DNA of 64,000 nt from Calliopsis andreniformis. Taxonomy: Eukaryota > Arthropoda > Insecta > Hymenoptera > Andrenidae. The position numbers and the translations under genes were made by a program. Below the pieces are notes generated by a model. The model made no database searches, was not told where the DNA came from, and worked only from the letters and a program-made list of their open reading frames with translations. The stretch is from contig NC_135068.1 in NCBI RefSeq assembly GCF_051401765.1, positions 186,001-250,000 of the forward strand, read 5' to 3'. The first letter of the stretch is position 1; each line of letters starts with the position of its first letter. Below, in pieces: positions 1 to 11,966 of the stretch.

Positions 1-1020
1 GCTGACTTCTAAGGCCCGAGCTATTCGATCTGGTGAAGCATCACCCTAGAGTGGAGATTAGGTTGCCGGAACGTAGAAATGATCATTACTTTCACACTGT
101 TTGCAATTATTCCTGTTATACGATGGAGAAACTGTTGTATTTTTATTGTATTTTATGCTTCTGGCGTTGACATCTGAGGCCCAAACTATTCGATATGGTG
201 CAGCAACGCCCTGGTGTGAAGCCCATGTTGCCTGGAACGTAGAAATGACCATTACTTTCACACTGGTTGCAATTATTCCTTTTATACGATGGAAAAACTG
301 CTGTATTTATATTGTTTTTTATGCTTCTGGCGCTAAATTCTAAGGCCCTAACTCTTCGGTCTGGTGGAGCAATGCCCTAGAGTGAAGCCTAGGTTGCCCG
401 GAACGTGGACATGACCATTAATTTCACACTAGTTGCAATTAGTCCTGTTATACGATGGAAAGAATGTTGCATTTTTATTGTATTTTATGCTTCTGGCGTT
501 GACTGCTAAGGCCCTAACTATTCGGTCTGGTGAAGCAACGCCCTAGAGTGAAGCCTATGTTGTCCGGAACGTAGAAATGACCATTACATTCACACTCGTT
601 GCAATTATTCCTTTTATACGCTGGTAAAACTGTTGTATTTTTATTGTATTTTATGCTTCTTGCGTTGACTTCTAAGGCCCGAGCTATTCGATCTGGTGAA
701 GCATGAACCCAGTGTGTAGCCTAGGTTGCCCGGAACGTAGAAATGACGATTACTTTCACACTGGTTGCAATTATTCCGTTTATACGATGGAAAAACTGTT
801 GTATTTATATTGTATTTTATGATTCTGGCGTTGACTTCCTAGGCCCGAGCTATTCGATCTGGTGAAGCATCGCCCAAGAGTGAAGACTAGGTTGCCCGGA
901 ACGTAGAAATGACCATTACTTTCACACTTGTTGCAATTATTCCTTTTATACGATGGAAAAACTGCTGTATTTATATTGTACTTTATGCTTCTGGCGCTGA
1001 CTTCTAAGGCCCTAACTCTT
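1..1020. repeat. Segment homologous to 10118-11137
   Basis: About six monomers match 10118-11137 at a constant offset of 10117 bp, including the rare TAGGTTGCCGGAACG one-base deletion, CATCTGAGGCCC, GGCGCTAAATTC and AAGCATGAACCCAGTG. Homology stops near 1020. Here the sequence continues into GGTGGAGCAATGCCC, whereas the 10.1-kb copy runs first into a second 830-bp pentamer. This copy therefore keeps the arrangement without the pentamer duplication. Confidence 0.85.
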
Positions 1021-2169
1021 CGATTTGGTGGAGCAATGCCCTAGAGTGAAGCCTAGGTTGCCCGGAACGCGGACATGAACATTAATTTCACACTACTTAC
1101 AATTACTCCTGTTATACGATGGAAAAACTGTTGTATTTTTATTGTATTTTATGCTTCTGGCGTTGACTTCTAAGGCTCGAACTATTTGATCTGGTGGAGC
1201 ATGGCTCTAGAGTGAAGTGTAGGTTGCACAGAACGTAGAAATGACCTTTACTTTCATTCTGGTTGCTTTTATTCCTGATATACGATGGAAAAACTGTTGT
1301 ATTTTTATTGTATTTTATGCTTCTGGCGCTGACTACTAAGGCCCTGAATATTCGATCTGGTGGAGCAACGCCCTAGTGTGAAGCCTAGGCTGTCAGGAAC
1401 GTTTAAATGACCATTACTTTCACAGTCGTTGCAATTATTCATTTTATACGATGGAAAAACTGTTGTATTTTTATTGTATTTTATGCTTCTGATGTTGACT
1501 TCTAAGGCCCGAGCTATTCGATCTAGTGAAGCATCTCACCAGACTGAAATTTTGGTTTCCCGGAACGTAGAAATGACCATTACTTTCCCACTGGTTGCAA
1601 TTATTTCTATTATACGATGGAAAAACTGTTGTATTTATATTGTATTTTATGCTTCTGGCGTTGACATCTAAGGCCCAAACTATTCGACGTGGTGGATCAA
1701 TGCCCCAGAGTGAAGCCTAGGTTGACGGGAACGTAGAAATAACCATTAATTTCACACTGGTTGCAATTACTCCAGTTATACGATGGAAAAACTGTTGTAT
1801 ATTTATTGTATTTTATGCTTCTGGCGTTGACTTCTAAGGTCCGAGATATTCAACCTGGTGAAGCATCGCCTTAGTGTGAAGCCTATGTTGCCCGGAACGT
1901 AGAAATGACCATTACTTTCACACTGGTTGCAATTATTCCGTTTATACGATGGAAAAACTGTTGTATTTATATTGTATTTTATGCTTTTGGCGTTGACTTC
2001 TAAGGCCCGAGCTATTCGATCTGGTGAAGCATCGCCCTAGAGTGAAGCCTAGGTTGCCCTTAACGTAGAAATATCCATTAATTGCACACTGGATGCAATG
2101 ATTCCTGTTATACGATGGAAAAACTGTTGTATTTTTGTTGTATTTTATGCCTCTGGCGTTGACTTGTAA
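1021..2169. repeat. Seven loosely related monomers, no local HOR seen
   Basis: The monomers here differ from each other at many sites. One, near 1490-1600, carries the rare CTGATGTTGACTTC and CATCTCACCAGA variants also found near 6308, 7464 and 12105. The part from about 1980 continues into a segment resembling 22.2-22.6 kb. No adjacent near-identical copies were seen. Confidence 0.7.
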
Positions 2170-4635
2170 GGTCCGAGCTATTCGATCTGGTGAAGCATCG
2201 CCCTAGACTGGAGTCTCGGTTGCCCGGAACATAGAAATGATCATTACTTTCACACTGGTTGCAATCAATCCATTTATACGATGGAAAAACGGTTGTATTT
2301 TTGTTGTATTTTATGCTTCTGGCGTTGACATCTAAGGCCCTAACTATTCGACCTAGTGAAGCATCGCCCTAGAGTGAAGCCTATGTTGCCCGGAACGTAG
2401 AAATGACCATTACTTTCACACTGGTTGCAATTATACCTTTTATACGATGGAAAAACTGCTGTATTTAAATTGTAATTTATGCTTCTGGCGTTGACTTCTA
2501 AGGCCCGATCTATTCGATCTAGTGAAGCATCGCCCTAGTGTGAAGCCTAGGTTGCCCGAAACGTAGAAATGACCATTACTTTTACACAGGTTGCAATCAT
2601 TCCTTTTATACGATGGAAAAAGTACTGTATTTACATTGTATTTTATGGTTCTGGCGTTGACTCCTAAGGCCCGAGCTATTCGATCTGGTGAAGCATCGCG
2701 CTAGAGTGAAGCCTATGTAGCCCGGAACGTAGAAATGATCATTACTTTCACACTGGTTGCATTTACTCCGTTTATACGATGGAAAAACTGTTGTATTTTT
2801 GTTGTATTTTATGCTTCTGGCGTTGACTTCTAAGGTCCGAGCTATTCGACCTGGTGAAGCATCGCCTTAGTGTGAAGCCTATGTTGCCCGGAACGTAGAA
2901 ATGACCATTACTTTCCCACTGGTTGCAATTATTTTTATTATACGATGGAAAAACTGTTGTACTTATATTGTATTTTATGCTTCTGGCGTTGACTTCTAAG
3001 GCCCGATCTATTCGATCTAGTGAAGCATCGCCCTAGTGTGAAGCCTAGGTTGCCCGAAACGTAGAAATGACCATTACTTTTACACAGGTTGCAATCATTC
3101 CTTTTATACGATGGAAAAAGTACTGTATTTACATTGTATTTTATGGTTCTGGCGTTGACTCCTAAGGCCCGAGCTATTCGATCTGGTGAAGCATCGCGCT
3201 AGAGTGAAGCCTATGTAGCCCGGAACGTAGAAATGATCATTACTTTCACACTGGTTGCATTTACTCCGTTTATACGATGGAAAAACTGTTGTATTTTTGT
3301 TGTATTTTATGCTTCTGGCGTTGACTTCTAAGGTCCGAGCTATTCGACCTGGTGAAGCATCGCCTTAGTGTGAAGCCTATGTTGCCCGGAACGTAGAAAT
3401 GACCATTACTTTCACACTGGTTGCAATTATACCTTTTATACGATGGAAAAACTGCTGTATTTATATTGTAATTTATGCTTCTGGCGTTGACTTCTAAGGC
3501 CCGATCTATTCGATCTAGTGAAGCATCGCCCTAGTGTGAAGCCTAGGTTGCCCGAAACGTAGAAATGACCATTACTTTTACACAGGTTGCAATCATTCCT
3601 TTTATACGATGGAAAAAGTACTGTATTTACATTGTATTTTATGGTTCTGGCGTTGACTCCTAAGGCCCGAGCTATTCGATCTGGTGAAGCATCGCGCTAG
3701 AGTGAAGCCTATGTAGCCCGGAACGTAGAAATGATCATTACTTTCACACTGGTTGCATTTACTCCGTTTATACGATGGAAAAACTGTTGTATTTTTGTTG
3801 TATTTTATGCTTCTGGCGTTGACTTCTAAGGTCCGAGCTATTCGACCTGGTGAAGCATCGCCCTAGACTGGAGTCTCGGTTGCCCGGAACATAGAAATGA
3901 TCATTACTTTCACACTGGTTGCAATCAATCCATTTATACGATGGAAAAACGGTTGTATTTTTGTTGTATTTTATGCTTCTGGCGTTGACATCTAAGGCCC
4001 TAACTATTCGACCTAGTGAAGCATCGCCCTAGAGTGAAGCCTATGTTGCCCGGAACGTAGAAATGACCATTACTTTCACACTGGTTGCAATTATACCTTT
4101 TATACGATGGAAAAACTGCTGTATTTATATTGTAATTTATGCTTCTGGCGTTGACTTCTAAGGCCCGATCTATTCGATCTAGTGAAGCATCGCCCTAGTG
4201 TGAAGCCTAGGTTGCCCGAAACGTAGAAATGACCATTACTTTTACACAGGTTGCAATCATTCCTTTTATACGATGGAAAAAGTACTGTATTTACATTGTA
4301 TTTTATGGTTCTGGCGTTGACTCCTAAGGCCCGAGCTATTCGATCTGGTGAAGCATCGCGCTAGAGTGAAGCCTATGTAGCCCGGAACGTAGAAATGATC
4401 ATTACTTTCACACTGGTTGCATTTACTCCGTTTATACGATGGAAAAACTGTTGTATTTTTGTTGTATTTTATGCTTCTGGCGTTGACTTCTAAGGTCCGA
4501 GCTATTCGACCTGGTGAAGCATCGCCTTAGTGTGAAGCCTATGTTGCCCGGAACGTAGAAATGACCATTACTTTCCCACTGGTTGCAATTATTTTTATTA
4601 TACGATGGAAAAACTGTTGTACTTATATTGTATTT
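2170..4635. repeat. Decamer HOR (1660 bp), about 1.5 copies
   Basis: The landmark CCCTAGACTGGAGTCTCGG occurs at 2201 and 3861, exactly 1660 bp (10x166) apart. The match runs through about 2975, aligned to 4635. It includes the rare ATTATTTTTATTATACG form near 2930 and 4590. Copy 1 is 2170-3829 and the partial copy 2 is 3830-4635. The decamer contains the trimer repeats listed separately. Confidence 0.85.
2480..3829. repeat. Trimer HOR (498 bp), about 2.7 copies
   Basis: The landmark AAGCATCGCGCTAGAG recurs with its TCGCG at 2696, 3194 and 3692, exactly 498 bp apart, and again at 4356 (664 bp, four monomers). Each trimer has a monomer with TTTTACACAGG and GGAAAAAGTACTG, one with CATCGCGCTAG and GCATTTACTCCG, and one with GACCTGGTGAAGC. 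The third monomer varies between copies, so only two of the three are strictly homogenised. Confidence 0.85.
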
Positions 4636-6569
4636 TATGATTCTGGCGTTGACTTCCTAGGCCCGAGCTATTCGTTCTGGTGAAGCATAACCCAAGAGTG
4701 AAGACTAGGTTGCCCGGAACGTAGAAATGACCATTAGTTTCACACTGGTTGCAATTATTCCTTTGATACGATGGAAAAGCTGTTGCATTTATATTGTATT
4801 TTATACTTCTGGCGTTGACTTCCAATGCCGTAACTATTGGATCTGGTGGAGCATCGCCATAGAGTTAAGCATAGGTCGCCCGGAACGTAGAAATGACCAT
4901 TACTTTCATACTGGTTGCAATTATTCCTTTTATACGATGGAAAAACTGCTGCATTTATATTGTATTTTATGCTTCTGGCGCTAAATTCTAAGGCCCTAAC
5001 TCTTCGGTCTGGTGGAGCAATGCCCTAGAGTGAAGCCTAGGTTGCCCGGAACGTGGACATGACCATTAATTTCACACTAGTTGCAATTACTCCGGTTATA
5101 CGATGGAAAGAATGTTGCATTTGTATTGTATTTTACGCTTCTGGCGTTGACTGCTAAGGCCCTAACTATTCGGTCTGGTGAAGCAACGCCCTAGAGTGAA
5201 GCCTATGTTGTCCGGAACGTAGAAATGACCATTACTTTCACACTGGTTGCAATTATTCCTTTTATACGCTGGTAAAACTGTTGTATTTTTATTGTACTTT
5301 ATGCTTCTTGCGTTGACTTCTAAGGCCCGAGCTATTCGATCTGGTGAAGCATGAACCCAGTGTGTAGCCTAGGTTGCCCGGAACGTAGAAATGACGATTA
5401 CTTTCACACTGGTGGCAATTATTCCGTTTATACGATGGAAAAACTGTTGTATTTATATTGTATTTTATGATTCTGGCGTTGACTTTCTAGGCCCGAGCTA
5501 TTCGATCTGGTGAAGCATCGCCCAAGAGTGAAGACTAGGTTGCCCGGAACGTAGAAATGACCATTACTTTCACACTTGTTGCAATTATTCCTTTTATACG
5601 ATGGAAAAACTGCTGTATTTATATTGTACTTTATGCTTCTGGCGTTGACTTCCAAGGCCGTAACTATTGGATCTGGTGGAGCATCGCCATAGAGTTAAGC
5701 ATTGGTCGCCCGGAACGTAGAAATGACCATTACTTTCATACTGGTAGCAATTATTCCTTTAATACGATGGAAAAACTCTTGTATTTGTATTGTATTTTAT
5801 GCTTCTGGCGTTTACTTCTAAGACTGTAACTATTCGATCTGTTGGAGCAACGCCCTAGAGTGAAGCCTAGATAGCCCGGAACGTAGAAATGATCATTAGT
5901 TTCTCACTGGTTGCAATTATTCCTGTTATACGAAGGAAACTCTGTTTATTTTTATTGTATTTTATGCTTCTGTCGTTGACTTCTAAGGCCCAAGCTATTC
6001 GATCTGGTGAAGCATCGCTCTAGAGTGGAGCCTCGGTTGCCCGGAACGTAGAAATCATCATTACTTTCACACTGGTTGCAATTATTCATTTATACGATGG
6101 AAAAACTGTTGTATTTTTATTGTATTTTATGCTTCCGGCGTTGACTGCTAAGGCCCTAACTATTCGGTCTGGTGAAGCAACGCCCTAGAGTGAAGCCTAT
6201 GTTGTCCGGAACGTAGAAATGACCATTACTTTCACACTCGTTGCAATTATTCCTTTTATACGCTGGTAAAACTGCTGTATTTTTATTGTATTTTATGCTT
6301 CTGATGTTGACTTCTAAGGCCCGAGCTATTCGATCTAGTGAAGCTTCTCACCAGAGTGAAGTTCTTGTTTCCCGGAACGTAGAAATGACCATTACTTTCC
6401 CACTGGTTGCAATTATTCATTTATACGATGGAAAAACTGTTGTATTTTTATTGTATTTTATGCTTCCGGCGTTGACTGCTAAGGCCCTAACTATTCGGTC
6501 TGGTGAAGCAACGCCCTAGAGTGAAGCCTATGTTGTCCGGAACGTAGAAATGACCATTACTTTCACACT
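4636..6569. repeat. Monomers serving as sources or copies of 6.58-8.4 kb
   Basis: Two sets of displaced homology are visible. About 4920-5640 matches 6576-7296 at offset 1656 (shared GGCGCTAAATTCTAAGG, GGAAAGAATGTTGCATTTG, ACTGGTGGCAATT). About 5650-6240 matches 7805-8395 at offset 2155 (shared GTTTACTTCTAAGAC, CGAAGGAAACTCTG, GTAGAAATCATCATTAC). Both offsets are slightly short of a multiple of 166, which fits 165-bp monomers inside. Confidence 0.75.
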
Positions 6570-9500
6570 CGTTGCAATTATTCCTTTTATACGATGGAAA
6601 AACTGCTGCATTTATATTGTATTTTATGCTTCTGGCGCTAAATTCTAAGGCCCTAACTCTTCGGTCTGGTGGAGCAATGCCCTAGAGTGAAGCCTAGGTT
6701 GCCCGGAACGTGGACATGACCATTAATTTCACACTAGTTGCAATTACTCCGGTTATACGATGGAAAGAATGTTGCATTTGTATTGTATTTTACGCTTCTG
6801 GCGTTGACTGCTAAGGCCCTAACTATTCGGTCTGGTGAAGCAACGCCCTAGAGTGAAGCCTATGTTGTCCGGTACGTAGAAATGACCATTACTTTCACAC
6901 TGGTTGCAATTATTCCTTTTATACGCTGGTAAAACTGTTGTATTTTTATTGTACTTTATGCTTCTTGCGTTGACTTCTAAGGCCCGAGCTATTCGATCTG
7001 GTGAAGCATGAACCCAGTGTGTAGCCTAGGTTGCCCGGAACGTAGAAATGACGATTACTTTCACACTGGTGGCAATTATTCCGTTTATACGATGGAAAAA
7101 CTGTTGTATTTATATTGTATTTTATGATTCTGGCGTTGACTTTCTAGGCCCGAGCTATTCGATCTGGTGAAGCATCGCCCAAGAGTGAAGACTAGGTTGC
7201 CCGGAACGTAGAAATGACCATTACTTTCACACTTGTTGCAATTATTCCTTTTATACGATGGAAAAACTGCTGTATTTATATTGTACTTTATGCTTCTGGC
7301 GCTGACTTCTAAGGCCCTAAGTCTTCGATCTGGTGGAGCAATGCCCTAGAGTGAAGCCTAGGTTGCCCGGAACGTGGGCATGAACATTAATTTCACACTA
7401 GTTACAATTACTCCTGTTATACGATGGAAAAACTGTTGTATTTTTATTGTATTTTATGCTTCTGATGTTGACTTCTAAGGCCCGAGCTATTCGATCTAGT
7501 GAAGCTTCTCACCAGAGTGAAGTTCTTGTTTCCCGGAACGTAGAAATGACCATTACTTTCCCACTGGTTGCAATTATTTCTATTATACGATGGAAAAACT
7601 GTTGTACTTATATTGTATTTTATGATTCTGGCGTTGACTTCCTAGGCCCGAGCTATTCGTTCTGGTGAAGCATCGCCCAAGAGTGAAGACTATGTTGCCC
7701 GGAACGTAGAAATGACCATTAGTTTCACACTGGTTGCAATTATTCCTTTGATACGATGGAAAAGCTGTTGCATTTATATTGTATTTTATGCTTCTGGCGT
7801 TGACTTCCAAGGCCGTAACTATTGGATCTGGTGGAGCATCGCCATAGAGTTAAGCATTGGTCGCCCGGAACGTAGAAATGACCATTACTTTCATACTGGT
7901 AGCAATTATTCCTTTAATACGATGGAAAAACTCTTGTATTTGTATTGTATTTTATGCTTCTGGCGTTTACTTCTAAGACTGTAACTATTCGATCTGTTGG
8001 AGCAACGCCCTAGAGTGAAGCCTAGATAGCCCGGAACGTAGAAATGATCATTAGTTTCTCACTGGTTGCAATTATTCCTGTTATACGAAGGAAACTCTGT
8101 TTATTTTTATTGTATTTTATGCTTCTGTCGTTGACTTCTAAGGCCCAAGCTATTCGATCTGGTGAAGCATCGCTCTAGAGTGGAGCCTCGGTTGCCCGGA
8201 ACGTAGAAATCATCATTACTTTCACACTGGTTGCAATTATTCATTTATACGATGGAAAAACTGTTGTATTTTTATTGTATTTTATGCTTCCGGCGTTGAC
8301 TGCTAAGGCCCTAACTATTCGGTCTGGTGAAGCAACGCCCTAGAGTGAAGCCTATGTTGCCCGGAACGTAGAAATGACCATTACTTTCACACTCGTTGCA
8401 ATTATTCATTTATACGATGGAAAAACTGTTGTATTTTTATTGTATTTTATGCTTCCGGCGTTGACTGCTAAGGCCCTAACTATTCGGTCTGGTGAAGCAA
8501 CGCCCTAGAGTGAAGCCTATGTTGTCCGGAACGTAGAAATGACCATTACTTTCACACTCGTTGCAATTATTCCTTTTATACGCTGGTAAAACTGCTGTAT
8601 TTATATTGTATTTTATGCTTCTGGCGTTGACTTCTAAGGCCCGGTCTATTCGATCTAGTGAAGCATCGCCCTAGTGTGAAGCCTAGGTTGCCCGAAACGT
8701 AGAGATGACCATTACTTTTACACAGGTTGCAATCATTCCTTTTATACGATGGAAAAAGTACTGTATTTACATTGTATTTTATGCTTCTGGCGTTGACTCC
8801 TAAGGCCCGAGCTATTCGCTCTGGTGAAGCATCGCGCTAGAGTGAAGCCTATGTAGCCCGGAACGTAGAAATGATCATTACCTTCACACTGGTTGCATTT
8901 ACTCCATTTATACGATGGAAAAACTGTTGTATTTTTGTTGTATTTTATGCTTCTGGCGTTGACTTCTAAGGCCCCAGCTATTCGATCTGGTGCAGCAACG
9001 CCCAAGTGTGTAGCCTAGGTTGCCCGGAACGTAGAAATAACCATTAATTGCAAACTGGATGCAATCATTCCTGTTATGCGATGGAAAAACTATTGTATTT
9101 TGGTTGTATTTTATGCCTCTGGCGTTGACTTCTAAGGTCCGAGCTATTCGATCTGGTGAAGCTTCGCCCTAGAGTGGAGCCTCGGTTACCCGGAACATAG
9201 AAATGACCATTACTTTCACACTGGTTGCATTTACTCCGTTTATACGATGGAAAAACTGTTGTATTTTTGTTGTATTTTATGCTTCTGGCGCTGACTTCTA
9301 AGGTCCGAGCTATTCGACCTGGTGAAGCATCGCCTTAGTGTGAAGCCTATGTTGCCCGGAACGTAGAAATGACCATTACTTTCCCACTGGTTGCAATTAT
9401 TTCTATTATACGATGGAAAAACTGTTGTACTTATATTGTATTTTATGATTCTGGCGTTGACTTCCTAGGCCCGAGCTATTCGTTCTGGTGAAGCATAGCC

Positions 9501-11211
9501 CAAGAGTGAAGACTAGGTTGCCCGGAACGTAGAAATGACCATTAGTTTCACACTGGTTACAATTATTCCTTTGATACGATGGAAAAGCTGTTGCATTTAT
9601 ATTGTATTTTATGCTTCTGGCGTTGACTTCCAAGGCCGTAACTATTGGATCTGGTGGAGCATCGCCATAGAGTTAAGCATAGGTCGCCCGGAACGTAGAA
9701 ATGACCATTACTTTCATACTGGTTGCAATTATTCCTTTAATACGATGGAAAAACTCTTGTATTGGTATTGTATTTTATGCTTCTGGCGTTTACTTCTAAG
9801 ACTGAAACGATTTGATCTGTTGGAGCAACGCCCTAGAGTGAAGCATAGGTTCCCCGGAACGTAGAAATGACCAATACTTTCACACTGGTTGCAATTATTC
9901 CTGTTATTCGATGGATAAACTGTTGTATTTTTATTGTACTTTATGCTTCTGGGGTGGCATCTAAGGCCCTGACAATTCAATGTGGTGGAGCAACGCCCTA
10001 GAGTGAAGCCTAGATTGCCCGGAACGTAGAAATGATCATTAGTTTCTCACTGGTTGCAATTATTCCTGTTATAGGAAGGAAAGACTGTTTATTTTTATTG
10101 TATTCTATGCTTCTGGCGCTGACTTCTAAGGCCCGAGCTATTCGATCTGGTGAAGCATCACCCTAGAGTGGAGATTAGGTTGCCGGAACGTAGAAATGAT
10201 CATTACTTTCACACTGTTTGCAATTATTCCTGTTATACGATGGAAAAACTGTTGTATTTTTATTGTATTTTATGCTTCTGGCGTTGACATCTGAGGCCCA
10301 AACTCTTCGATCTGGTGCAGCAACGCCCTGGTGTGAAGCCCATGTTGCCTGGAACGTAGAAATGACCATTACTTTCACACTGGTTGCAATTATTCCTTTT
10401 ATACGATGGAAAAACTGCTGTATTTATATTGTTTTTTATGCTTCTGGCGCTAAATTCTAAGGCCCTAACTCTTCGGTCTGGTGGAGCAATGCCCTAGAGT
10501 GAAGCCTAGGTTGCCCGGAACGTGGACATGACCATTAATTTCACACTAGTTGCAATTACTCCTGTTATACGATGGAAAGAATGTTGCATTTTTATTGTAT
10601 TTTATGCTTCTGGCGTTGACTGCTAAGGCCCTAACTATTCGGTCTGGTGAAGCAACGCCCTAGAGTGAAGCCTATGTTGTCCGGAACGTAGAAATGACCA
10701 TTACTTTCACACTCGTTGGAATTATTCCTTTTATACGCTGGTAAAACTGTTGTATTTTTATTTTATTTTATGCTTCTTGCGTTGACTTCTAAGGCCCGAG
10801 CTATTCGATCTGGTGAAGCATGAACCCAGTGTGTAGCCTAGGTTGCCCGGAACGTAGAAATGACGATTACTTTCACACTGGTTGCAATTATTCCGTTTAT
10901 ACGATGGAAAAACTGTTGTATTTATATTGTATTTTATGATTCTGGCGTTGACTTCCTAGGCCCGAGCTATTCGATCTGGTGAAGCATCGCCCAAGAGTGA
11001 AGACTAGGTTGCCCGGAACGTAGAAATGACCATTACTTTCACACTTGTTGCAATTATTCCTTTTATACGATGGAAAAACTGCTGTATTTATATTGTACTT
11101 TATGCTTCTGGCGCTGACTTCTAAGGCCCTAACTCTTCGATCTGGTGCAGCAACGCCCTGGTGTGAAGCCCATGTTGCCTGGAACGTAGAAATGACCATT
11201 ACTTTCACACT
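6570..11211. repeat. 28-mer HOR copy 1 (~4.64 kb)
   Basis: About 6570-8360 aligns to 11212-13002 at offset 4642, and about 8525-12100 aligns to 13002-16577 at offset 4477. The offset changes by 165 because copy 1 carries one extra monomer near 8241-8570. Landmarks are CTGATGTTGACTTC (about 7460 and 12105), TATTGTATTTTGGTTG (about 9090 and 13570) and GGGGTGGCATCTAAGG (about 9950 and 14428). The region 8525-12100 was spot-checked and differs from copy 2 by only a handful of bases. Unit edges are approximate. Confidence 0.8.
8241..8570. repeat. Tandem duplicated 165-bp monomer
   Basis: The one-base-deleted form ATTATTCATTTATACGATGG occurs with its TCATTT at 8241 and again at 8406, 165 bp apart. 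Both monomers carry CTTCCGGCGTTGACTGC. The corresponding places near 12.88 kb and 17.69 kb have a single such monomer, so copy 1 of the 28-mer most likely gained one, rather than copy 2 losing one. Confidence 0.75.
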
Positions 11212-11966
11212 GGTTGCAATTATTCCTTTTATACGATGGAAAAACTGCTGTATTTATATTGTTTTTTATGCTTCTGGCGCTAAATTCTAAGGCCCTAACT
11301 CTTCGGTCTGGTGGAGCAATGCCCTAGAGTGAAGCCTAGGTTGCCCGGAACGTGGACATGACCATTAATTTCACACTAGTTGCAATTACTCCTGTTATAC
11401 GATGGAAAGAATGTTGCATTTTTATTGTATTTTATGCTTCTGGCGTTGACTGCTAAGGCCCTAACTATTCGGTCTGGTGAAGCAACGCCCTAGAGTGAAG
11501 CCTATGTTGTCCGGAACGTAGAAATGACCATTACATTCACACTCGTTGGAATTATTCCTTTTATACGCTGGTAAAACTGTTGTATTTTTATTTTATTTTA
11601 TGCTTCTTGCGTTGACTTCTAAGGCCCGAGCTATTCGATCTGGTGAAGCATGAACCCAGTGTGTAGCCTAGGTTGCCCGGAACGTAGAAATGACGATTAC
11701 TTTCACACTGGTTGCAATTATTCCGTTTATACGATGGAAAAACTGTTGTATTTATATTGTATTTTATGATTCTGGCGTTGACTTTCTAGGCCCGAGCTAT
11801 TCGATCTGGTGAAGCATCGCCCAAGAGTGAAGACTAGGTTGCCCGGAACGTAGAAATGACCATTACTTTCACACTTGTTGCAATTATTCCTTTTATACGA
11901 TGGAAAAACTGCTGTATTTATATTGTACTTTATGCTTCTGGCGCTGACTTCTAAGGCCCTAACTCT
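10307..11966. repeat. Tandem pentamer duplication (2 x 830 bp)
   Basis: The landmark GGTGCAGCAACGCCCTGGTG recurs 830 bp (5x166) apart, near 10311 and 11141. The five monomers that follow (GGCGCTAAATTC, CGTGGACATGACC, AAGCATGAACCC, GACTTCCTAGG or GACTTTCTAGG) repeat in the same order. Copy a is about 10307-11136 and copy b about 11137-11966. The homologous segment at 1-1020 has only one pentamer. Confidence 0.85.

Noticed and set aside
9535..9864. Open frames of up to 109 codons, also at 14012-14341 and 20646-20975
   Set aside because: They are frame readings of about two satellite monomers. The monomer shifts frame by one base each time, equivalent frames open on both strands, and the same peptides recur wherever the monomer variant recurs. 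There is no codon bias, ribosome-binding or domain signal.
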